Shown: piece after piece, positions 16,833-28,048 of the stretch
Position numbering within the stretch: the stretch's first letter is position 1
Layout: each line of letters begins with the position of its first letter
NCBI GenBank assembly: GCA_011523505.1
Contig: WTGP01000019.1
Location: forward strand, 223,980 to 287,979
Origin: Gammaproteobacteria bacterium
GTDB lineage: Bacteria > Pseudomonadota > Gammaproteobacteria > Steroidobacterales > Foliamicaceae
DNA: 64,000 nt
Reading direction: 5' to 3'
Position numbers and translations under genes: made by a program
Notes under the pieces: model-generated
The model's database searches: none
The model's input: the letters and a program-made list of their open reading frames with translations, nothing else
What the model was told of the DNA's origin: nothing

Positions 16833-18182
16833 CTAGCGCTTCTTCAACGGCAGCGATTTCTGCCGCGACCGGGCCACGGTGAGCTGGTCCGCCGGCGCCG
16901 GCTTGGTGATCGTGGAACCGGCGCCGATCATGGCGCCGGCGCCGACTTCCACCGGGGCCACCAGCTCCACGCCCGAGCCGATAAACGCGCCTTCGCCGAT
17001 CACCGTGCGGTGCTTTCGCTTCCCGTCGTAATTGCAGGTAATCACGCCGGCGCCGATGTTCACGTCACTGCCGACCTCGGAATCGCCGACGTAACTCAGG
17101 TGCGATGCCTTGGCGCCGTCGCCCAGCTCGCTGTTCTTGACCTCGACGAAATTGCCGACCCGCGCTTCTTCTCCCAGCCTGGCCTGTGGCCGCAGCCGGG
17201 CGAAGGGACCCACACGGGCCCGCGCCCCGATGTGGGCGCCGTCCACCACGCAATGCGGTTCAATGCGCGCGCCCTCGTCGATCCGGGTGTCCGAAACCAC
17301 GCTGTAGGCGCCGATGCTCGCCCCGTCGCCCAGGACGATCTCCCCTTCGAGGACCACGCCCACGTCGAGGAACACGTCCCGGCCCGCCTGAACGTCGGCG
17401 CGGATCTCGATACGTTCGGGATCCGCAATCCGCACGCCCGCCTCCATCAATTCGCCGGTTCGCCGGCGCCGAAGCAAGCGTGCGGCTTCGGCGAGCTGCG
17501 CGGGGCTGTTGACGCCCAATGCCTCGTCCGGCCCACAGGTCCTGACCGCGCGCACGGGCGTGCCCTCGGCAAGTGCGATATCAACGGTGTGGGTAAGGTA
17601 GATTTCCTGTTTTGCCCCGGAAGGCTTCAGCGCCCCGCAAGCCTCGCCCAGCCAATCGCCGGGCGCCGCCATCGGCCCGACATTGATTTCGCGCACAAGC
17701 CGCTGCTCGGGAGTGGCGTCCGCATGCTCGACGATCCCCGCTACAGCGCCGTCAGGCCCCCGGATGATGCGTCCGTAACCCGATGGGTCCTCCACTTCGG
17801 CCGTCAGCAGCGACACGCCGGTGTCGTCGGCCACCAGCCGCCCAAGCGTTTCGCCGGTCACCAGCGCGACATCCGAGTACAGGACCAGGACGCGCGCGCC
17901 GGGATCGATTGCCGGCAGCGCCTGGATTACGGCGTGTCCCGAACCCAGTTGCTCGCGCTGTTCGACCCAGTCGATCGGCGCCCCGGAGAAAGCTGCGCGC
18001 ACCGGTTCGGCGCCGTGACCGCAGACCACCACGATGCGATCGGGCTCGAGGACGGCCGCGCCGTCGATTACGTGAGCCAGCAGCGGCTTGCCCGCCAGCA
18101 GGTGCAGCGGCTTGGGCATGGCGGAGCGCATCCGCGTGCCCTGGCCGGCGGCCAGGATGACCACGTTCAGGGCCCCGGCCAT
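16833..18182 (-). CDS. glmU: bifunctional GlmU (UDP-GlcNAc pyrophosphorylase / GlcN-1-P acetyltransferase)
   Basis: A 449-residue cytosolic enzyme that acetylates glucosamine-1-phosphate and then couples it to UTP. The N-terminal nucleotidyltransferase domain begins LAAGQGTRMRS and has PKPLHLLAGKPLL; the C-terminal left-handed beta-helix shows repeated hexapeptides and the acetyltransferase stretch ending in ITCNYDGKRKHRT. I start at the ATG at 18182, which overlaps the amidase stop in a TGATG junction, implying translational coupling. It is followed by glmS. Confidence 0.96.
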   Translation of the reverse strand: MAGALNVVILAAGQGTRMRSAMPKPLHLLAGKPLLAHVIDGAAVLEPDRIVVVCGHGAEPVRAAFSGAPIDWVEQREQLGSGHAVIQALPAIDPGARVLVLYSDVALVTGETLGRLVADDTGVSLLTAEVEDPSGYGRIIRGPDGAVAGIVEHADATPEQRLVREINVGPMAAPGDWLGEACGALKPSGAKQEIYLTHTVDIALAEGTPVRAVRTCGPDEALGVNSPAQLAEAARLLRRRRTGELMEAGVRIADPERIEIRADVQAGRDVFLDVGVVLEGEIVLGDGASIGAYSVVSDTRIDEGARIEPHCVVDGAHIGARARVGPFARLRPQARLGEEARVGNFVEVKNSELGDGAKASHLSYVGDSEVGSDVNIGAGVITCNYDGKRKHRTVIGEGAFIGSGVELVAPVEVGAGAMIGAGSTITKPAPADQLTVARSRQKSLPLKKR

Positions 18183-19642
18183 CAGGCGGACCCTTCGTAT
18201 CGTGGACAGAGGCCGGTCCATGGGCGCGCGCGTTCCAGTTGCGCGGCCAGACCGAACAGCAGGCCTTCGCCGCCTTGCGGGGCGGCGAGCTGCACGCCGA
18301 TCGGCAGGCCCCCGGGCGACCGGCCGAGCGGCAGGGAGACGGCGGGCTGACCGGTCACGTTGAGCAATTGCGTAAAGGCCGTGTAGCGATTGGTGACATG
18401 CATGTAGCCCTTCAGGTCCTCGGTGTCCATGTCGATCTCGCCCAGGCGCGGCGCCGGGGCCGCCGTGGTCGGGGAAAGTATGACGTCATATCGGTCGCAG
18501 AATTCTCCCATCCGGCGCCCAATGTAATGGATATGGCTCATCGCCGCAGCATATTCCGACGCGCTGGCTTCCGCCCCGGCCCGCGCCATACGCCAGGTCA
18601 CGTACGACACGTCCTCCCGACGGAATTCGCGGCCCAGCGCCTCGCAGCGCGCCTGAATGTCGGCGTTGACGTGCGAGCTCAGGATCAGCGTGGCGCAGTT
18701 GTGAAGCTGCTCGGGCGACAGCGGACAACGCGCCTCCTCCACCTGATGGCCGAGTTCTTCGCACAAGCGGGCCGTGTCCCTGCCCACTTCGATCACGTCG
18801 GGGTCCACGGGCGCTCCATTGAACGAGTCCTGAACAAGCGCCACGCGCAATGCGCCCGTCGGTTTTTCCAGCGTTTCCATCCACGTCCCGCGGTGGGCCG
18901 GCGGATGATAGGGGTCCCCGGGTTCCGGACCCTCCACCGCGTCCAGGAACGCCGCGGAATCGCGCACGCTGCGGGTAATCACGTGATTCTGGGCCATGCC
19001 GGCCCAGCCCTCGGCCCGGTCCGGGCCGGTGGGGACGCGGCCGCGGGTGGGCTTGAGTCCGACCAGGCCGCAAAGGGCGGCCGGTATGCGGATGGAGCCT
19101 CCGCCATCGCTGCCGTGCGCTGCCGGGACGATGCCGGCCGCAACGGCCGCCGCCGCGCCGCCGCTGGAGCCGCCCGGCGAGTATTCGGGATTCCAGGGGT
19201 TCAATGTCGGCCCGGTCACGGCCGGCTCGGTGGTGACCGCCAGCGCCAGTTCCGGCGTATTGGTCTTTCCGAAAATCACCAGCCCGGCCTGCCGGTAGCG
19301 GCGAACCAGGGTGGTATCCCGCTCGGCCACGAACCCGTCAAACAGGCGGCAGGCGTAGCCGGTGGGCTCTCCTCCGTAGTGGGCGCCGACATCCTTCAAC
19401 AGGAAGGGCACGCCGGCAAGCGGGCCATTGCGCCCCTTTTCGGTCACGGTTCCGCGGGCGCGATCAAGAAAAGCATGGACCACCGCGTTGACCGAGGGGT
19501 TGCGCCGTTCACAGCGCTCGATGGCCGCCTCCAGCAGCTCCGCGGCTTCGACCTGACCGGAGCGCACCAGCCCGGCCAGGCCGACGGCGTCATACGATTC
19601 GTATTCGGGAAAAATGCTCACGCGCGGGATACAAGTATCCAC
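18182..19642 (-). CDS. amidase signature family enzyme
   Basis: A 486-residue hydrolase of the amidase signature family (Ser-cisSer-Lys triad). The lysine lies in FLLKDVGA (about residue 83), the two serines in SPGGSSGGAAAA and SDGGGSIRIPA. These enzymes cut carboxamide bonds of varied substrates; it is not obviously GatA, since gatB/gatC are not adjacent. It sits between atpC and glmU, where most Gammaproteobacteria have no amidase, and its stop overlaps the glmU start. The ATG at 19642 has no Shine-Dalgarno sequence; GTG 19621 (giving MSIFPEYESY) is an equally reasonable start. Confidence 0.85.
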   Translation of the reverse strand: MDTCIPRVSIFPEYESYDAVGLAGLVRSGQVEAAELLEAAIERCERRNPSVNAVVHAFLDRARGTVTEKGRNGPLAGVPFLLKDVGAHYGGEPTGYACRLFDGFVAERDTTLVRRYRQAGLVIFGKTNTPELALAVTTEPAVTGPTLNPWNPEYSPGGSSGGAAAAVAAGIVPAAHGSDGGGSIRIPAALCGLVGLKPTRGRVPTGPDRAEGWAGMAQNHVITRSVRDSAAFLDAVEGPEPGDPYHPPAHRGTWMETLEKPTGALRVALVQDSFNGAPVDPDVIEVGRDTARLCEELGHQVEEARCPLSPEQLHNCATLILSSHVNADIQARCEALGREFRREDVSYVTWRMARAGAEASASEYAAAMSHIHYIGRRMGEFCDRYDVILSPTTAAPAPRLGEIDMDTEDLKGYMHVTNRYTAFTQLLNVTGQPAVSLPLGRSPGGLPIGVQLAAPQGGEGLLFGLAAQLERARPWTGLCPRYEGSA

Positions 19643-19667
19643 ATTTTCTGTGGAAAAACTTGTGGGG
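19633..19667. promoter_or_regulatory. cluster of three DnaA-box-like 9-mers
   Basis: Within 35 bp lie GTATCCACA (19633-19641, plus strand), TGTGGAAAA (19647-19655; complement TTTTCCACA) and TGTGGGGAA (19659-19667; complement TTCCCCACA). Against the consensus TTATCCACA they have one, one and two mismatches. The site is in the AT-richer gap between atpC and the amidase and overlaps the proposed amidase start. The atp-glm block is often near oriC in proteobacteria, which makes DnaA binding plausible, but three boxes alone do not make an origin. Confidence 0.35.
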
Positions 19668-19730
19668 AACTGCCGAAATCAAGCCCGAAAAGCGCGCCGT
19701 TGTAACACTTTCCGGACTTTGGTGAAAAAT

Positions 19731-20147
19731 TCAGTCCTGTCCGCGAAGTTTCTTCAGCGCACGGTGGCGCGCGGCGGCCTCGGCAAGGTCGCGCTGGGCC
19801 TTTTCGATGTCGGATTTTTCGGTGGCGCCCTCCAGGGCTTCCTCGGCCTGCCTGCGCGCTTCCTCGGCGGCGTTCACGTCCAGCTGGTCCGGCCGGAGCG
19901 CCGAATCGGCCAGCACGATCACGGCGTCGGGCTGAATCTCGAGCAAGCCTCCGGTCACGTAGAACAGCCGCTCGTCCTCGCCCTCGCGCTGCACCCGCAC
20001 CGGCCCGGGACGCAGTTCGGTCAGGAGCGGAGCGTGCCGCGGCGCGATGCCGACATCGCCCTGCGACGCGGGCGCAACGACGAAATCCGCGTCGCCGGAG
20101 TAGATTGCGCCCTCGGCGCTGACGATGTCTATGTGAATGGAAGCCAC
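19731..20147 (-). CDS. atpC: F1 ATP synthase epsilon subunit
   Basis: A 138-residue central-stalk subunit that couples rotation and inhibits ATP hydrolysis. The N-terminal beta-sandwich has IVSAEGAIYSGDADFVVAPASQGDVGIAPRHAPLLT, here shortened to its hallmark GIAPRHAPLLT; the C-terminal helices are Ala/Glu-rich. I start at the GTG at 20147, 2 nt after the atpD stop, because it gives MASIHIDIVSAEG as in other AtpC; the longer frame lies inside atpD. It is the last gene of the atp operon. Confidence 0.93.
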   Translation of the reverse strand: MASIHIDIVSAEGAIYSGDADFVVAPASQGDVGIAPRHAPLLTELRPGPVRVQREGEDERLFYVTGGLLEIQPDAVIVLADSALRPDQLDVNAAEEARRQAEEALEGATEKSDIEKAQRDLAEAAARHRALKKLRGQD

Positions 20148-20149
20148 GA

Positions 20150-22421
<2,272 letters not shown>

Positions 22422-22457
22422 TTGCCGGATTCCTGCCGTTGCTCCGGGCCGCGCCGC

Positions 22458-23999
<1,542 letters not shown>

Positions 24000-24026
24000 T
24001 CCAATACCCGTTTTCCTTTTTTGGGC

Positions 24027-24578
24027 CTAGTTCCCGGGCCGGCCGAGTGCGGCGGCCAGAGTGCTCAGCCCGGCCCGAGCCGAACCGTCGAGGACCTGGT
24101 CGCCCACCTGTACGCGGACTCCGCCCAGAAGGTTTTCATCCAATTCGAAGCGAAAATCCACTTCGCGTCCGAGGCGCGCCTTGAGCGCTCCGGCGATTGC
24201 CTCCTGCTGCTCCACGTCGAGCGGCGCCGCCGAGACCAGCACCGCTTCGACCCGCCGGGAGTCTTCGCGCCACAACTGCTCGAACTGCTCCGCGATCGCG
24301 CCGAGCGCGCCCATGCGGCGGTTTTCCCGAAGCAGGCGCATCAGGTTGCGCACGCCGTCGATTTCCCAGGCCGCCGCGTCTTCCAGCAGTTGGCAGAGCA
24401 GTTCGGTCGCCGCCCCGCTCGTATCGGAGGTTTCCAGCGCCGCGCGCATTTGCGGGTCCGCGGCAGCCGACGCGGCGGTCTTCAGCGCCGCCGACCACTG
24501 GGCCACGCCGCCGCGGTCCTTCGCATGGGCGAAGGCCGCCCGCGCGTAGGGCCTGGCAATGGCGCCGTGCGAGTCCAT
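24027..24578 (-). CDS. atpH: F1 ATP synthase delta subunit
   Basis: A 183-residue peripheral-stalk subunit linking the b subunits to the top of F1. The N-terminal six-helix domain starts IARPYARAAFAHAKD, and the C-terminal region has the family motif DENLLGGVRVQVGDQVLDGS. The ATG overlaps the atpF stop by one base, so the two are coupled. Confidence 0.96.
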   Translation of the reverse strand: MDSHGAIARPYARAAFAHAKDRGGVAQWSAALKTAASAAADPQMRAALETSDTSGAATELLCQLLEDAAAWEIDGVRNLMRLLRENRRMGALGAIAEQFEQLWREDSRRVEAVLVSAAPLDVEQQEAIAGALKARLGREVDFRFELDENLLGGVRVQVGDQVLDGSARAGLSTLAAALGRPGN

Positions 24579-25048
24579 CAGATCCGGTTGGCGAAGCGCT
24601 GCAGCATGGCGCCGTGCACGCCCGCGTCGATCTCGCGCTGGAGGATCTTTTCGGCGCCGGCAATCGCCAGCTCCGCCACCTGCTCGCGGAGTTCGTCGCG
24701 GGCCTGCATGGTCTCGCGTTCGATCTCCGAGTGGGCCGACTCGACCAGCCGCAGGCGCTCGCGTTCGCCCTCCTCGCGCGCTTCATCCACGATGCGCGAC
24801 GCTCGCCCGTTGGCCTGCTCGATGATCTCCGAGGCCTGGCTGCGCGCCTCCGAGACGAGCTGCTCGATCCGGCCCTGCGCCGCGTCCAGTTCGCTGCGCC
24901 CGCGGGCCGCGGCTTCCAGGCCGTCGGCAATTTCCTTGTTGCGCTGGTCGATGGCCTCGAGCACCTGCGGCCAGATGAACTTCATCGTGAACCAGACGAG
25001 CGCCAGGAATACCAGGCATTGCGCCAGCAGTGTCGCGTTGATGCTCAT
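24578..25048 (-). CDS. atpF: Fo ATP synthase b subunit
   Basis: A 156-residue peripheral-stalk subunit, the same length as E. coli b. One transmembrane helix at residues 5-25 (LLAQCLVFLALVWFTMKFIW) is followed by a long charged helix rich in Glu, Arg and Ala that dimerises. It lies 9 bp after atpE. Confidence 0.96.
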   Translation of the reverse strand: MSINATLLAQCLVFLALVWFTMKFIWPQVLEAIDQRNKEIADGLEAAARGRSELDAAQGRIEQLVSEARSQASEIIEQANGRASRIVDEAREEGERERLRLVESAHSEIERETMQARDELREQVAELAIAGAEKILQREIDAGVHGAMLQRFANRI

Positions 25049-25057
25049 AAGCGATGC

Positions 25058-26236
<1,179 letters not shown>

Positions 26237-26245
26237 TCAACTCCC

Positions 26246-26650
26246 CTAATTCGCTGCTGGGGCGGCAGGAGGACTGCCTTCCCCCAGCACCGCCGGCAGC
26301 AGCCCGGCCCAGTATCCCAGCATCGTGGCCACGAATCCGGCCAGCAACCCCAGGAAAACCAGGTCGAGGACGATGATGCAGACGGCGAAACCCACCGCGC
26401 AAACGACCAGTTTTGCCGCTTCGCCCACCAGCAACATGGCGAGCATCTGGCCGGGCGTGGCGCCGCTGCACACCCGCAGCAGGCCGGCAACCGTGAACAG
26501 GCTGCCCAACAGACCGATGAAAGCGCCGGCAAGGGCGGCCATGCCGGCCGCGCGGCCGAATGCCAGCCAGGCGACCGCGCCCGCAATGGCGCCGGCCGCA
26601 GCCTGCACCAACACCAGACGCATGGCCGACTTTCGCATGGATTCAAACAT
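26246..26650 (-). CDS. atpI: ATP synthase assembly protein AtpI
   Basis: A 134-residue membrane protein with about four hydrophobic segments, first gene of the atp operon. AtpI helps assemble the c-ring. Recognition rests on position, size and topology, and on SMRKSAMRLVLVQ near the N-terminus, since the sequence is poorly conserved. AGGTGG lies 7 nt before the ATG. Upstream, where gidAB/parAB often lie in relatives, there is instead an AT-richer stretch. Confidence 0.85.
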   Translation of the reverse strand: MFESMRKSAMRLVLVQAAAGAIAGAVAWLAFGRAAGMAALAGAFIGLLGSLFTVAGLLRVCSGATPGQMLAMLLVGEAAKLVVCAVGFAVCIIVLDLVFLGLLAGFVATMLGYWAGLLPAVLGEGSPPAAPAAN

Positions 26651-27289
26651 AAAAACGCCACCTGCCCTCTATCGGCTGGGGTGGCACTCGCCGGCCATCG
26701 CCGGATTCACTTCGACGAACCGCAATTGTACTCCGAGTTTCGCTTTGCGACGTCGAATTCTTGGGGTGTGCTGAGTTGCATCTCGACCCCAATACCGACG
26801 ATCGCGTACCTACACGCAATCAAAGCCGAGGAATCATAGCGAATTTAGTGGTTTCTGTGGATGGACACGGCAGGTTGAGCGTCCCTCGGCTTACTGCTGT
26901 TTGTCTCAAATTGACTTAGTTACATGGATTGATTGATCAAGATTGAGAACTCTGATAACCGCGGCTAGACCGGACAGCGGCCTCTTAACGCTGTCAGATA
27001 TTTCATCCGAAGTGATCCAGTGTTCGGTAGGCTTTCAAAACAAATTAGGAACGAACTCTCGCGAAGATGCGCCTCCCATTTACACTCAGTTTCCTGGAGT
27101 GGCAACAGGGCGCAAGAATCGTATAGCTTCCTTTCCCCATTTGGATTCTATGACGTATTTGATTTTGTTATTCGATACGATGGATTTCGTGTAGTTATGA
27201 AATAAGACCTAACAAATTACGGTAAAATACTATCTAGGGAAGTTCAATTTTCTCTACCGTAACTAAAAACAAATTGGGGGAATAAGAAA
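26651..27289. other. gene-poor AT-richer intergenic stretch upstream of atpI
   Basis: About 640 bp with visibly lower G+C than the flanks, increasingly AT-rich toward its right end. The part next to atpI must carry the atp operon promoter, but I could not pick a convincing -35/-10 pair. Short frames exist at 26943-27194 (TTG start) and 27020-27205 (GTG start, 61 residues, ending YDVFDFVIRYDGF), neither with a good ribosome site or recognisable similarity. No tRNA, insertion sequence or gidB/parB remnant was seen. Confidence 0.5.
27217..27262 (+). promoter_or_regulatory. inverted repeat in the leader of the island gene
   Basis: Perfect 8-bp arms TTACGGTA (27217-27224) and TACCGTAA (27255-27262) with 30 nt between them, the second arm ending 27 bp before the start at 27290. 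TAAAAT and TACTAT hexamers lie in the spacer and could act as a -10 element. It may be an operator or a 5'-UTR stem. Confidence 0.35.
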
Positions 27290-27667
27290 ATGAAGGGACC
27301 AAGAAACTTTCTTGCGGGCTTAGTTGCAGGTTTCGGAATTCTATGTGTTTGCACGACGATCTTATCGTCGGCGTTGGATGCAACCGACGTGGAAGGAGAA
27401 CGCCTAGGGACTACGGTCGCCACAATGACAGGTAGTTGTGCGAGCGTCACTAGTGATATACACGCCAGATCTTTGGACTCTGGTGTTGCGTCTCGCAATG
27501 CGGGGATGGGTGCAGGGACAGCTGTATTAACTGGAGCATGGTGGTATACGGAGCCAAACTGCGAAGGTTTTGCTTTGCCATTTGCCCCCGGTGCAGCCGT
27601 TATAGCGTGCTTGATGGTTCCTGCTAGTTCCATCGAACTATTGGGCTTCATATGCATCAATTGCTGA
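27290..27667 (+). CDS. small membrane or secreted protein of unknown function (island gene 1)
   Basis: A 125-residue protein that I do not recognise. GGGGGA at 27276-27281 lies 8 nt before the ATG, a good ribosome site in an AT-rich leader. Residues 7-29 form a hydrophobic N-terminal segment (signal peptide or membrane anchor) followed by a Ser/Thr/Gly-rich middle, then a second hydrophobic stretch at about 95-123. Seven cysteines are present (19, 21, 50, 91, 107, 122, 125), two of them in the last four residues (CINC). Codon use is much less GC-biased than in the neighbours, suggesting recent acquisition. It precedes the next small gene by 12 bp. Confidence 0.6.
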   Translation: MKGPRNFLAGLVAGFGILCVCTTILSSALDATDVEGERLGTTVATMTGSCASVTSDIHARSLDSGVASRNAGMGAGTAVLTGAWWYTEPNCEGFALPFAPGAAVIACLMVPASSIELLGFICINC

Positions 27668-27679
27668 TACGACTAAGTT

Positions 27680-27943
27680 GTGAAGTCAACGACCGTTAAG
27701 TCTGGATCGTTCCTGCACATGAGTGTGCGCGCCGTACTTGTGGGCGTTCTTCTTACGCTGTTTATTACCTTGATAACCTCGCAGATGCCTGTGCCAGAAG
27801 GAACGACAAGGCAATTTGCAGGCTTGAAACCGACAATTGGATTCATCGGTTTCATTTATGGTCTGTATACGTTGGATTGGTTGGCAAAGCTTGCGGCAAG
27901 TGCGCTCATGAGCAAGCGAAGCACGCCAAACGGGAGCCACTAA
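27680..27943 (+). CDS. small two-helix membrane protein of unknown function (island gene 2)
   Basis: An 87-residue protein, not recognised. It begins at GTG 27680, 12 bp after the first island gene; the ATG at 27719 (MSVRAVLVGVLL) is an alternative. Two hydrophobic segments, about residues 16-34 and 52-73, are joined by a short polar loop, and the C-terminus is basic (MSKRSTPNGSH). Base composition matches island gene 1 rather than the host-like flanks. Together they look like a two-gene membrane module. It converges on the TonB receptor with about 105 bp between. Confidence 0.5.
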   Translation: MKSTTVKSGSFLHMSVRAVLVGVLLTLFITLITSQMPVPEGTTRQFAGLKPTIGFIGFIYGLYTLDWLAKLAASALMSKRSTPNGSH

Positions 27944-28048
27944 ACCAGGATTGCTGGCGAACAATAGGGCCGCTGAATTGCGTGCTAAGGAATCGAGGGC
28001 TTCTGCAGCGCGATAGGCTCTAGAACAAGTTAGAAGCCAATTTGAAAG

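Noticed and set aside
14981..16900. glmS ribozyme
   Set aside because: The 19-bp gap to glmU is too short for it, and this element is a feature of Gram-positive glmS.
19633..19667. A complete oriC
   Set aside because: Only three weak boxes, no AT-rich unwinding region, and no dnaA, dnaN or gidA nearby.
27020..27205. 61-codon frame in the AT-richer island
   Set aside because: GTG start without ribosome site, overlaps another equally plausible frame, and has no recognisable family; kept only as a note in the intergenic entry.
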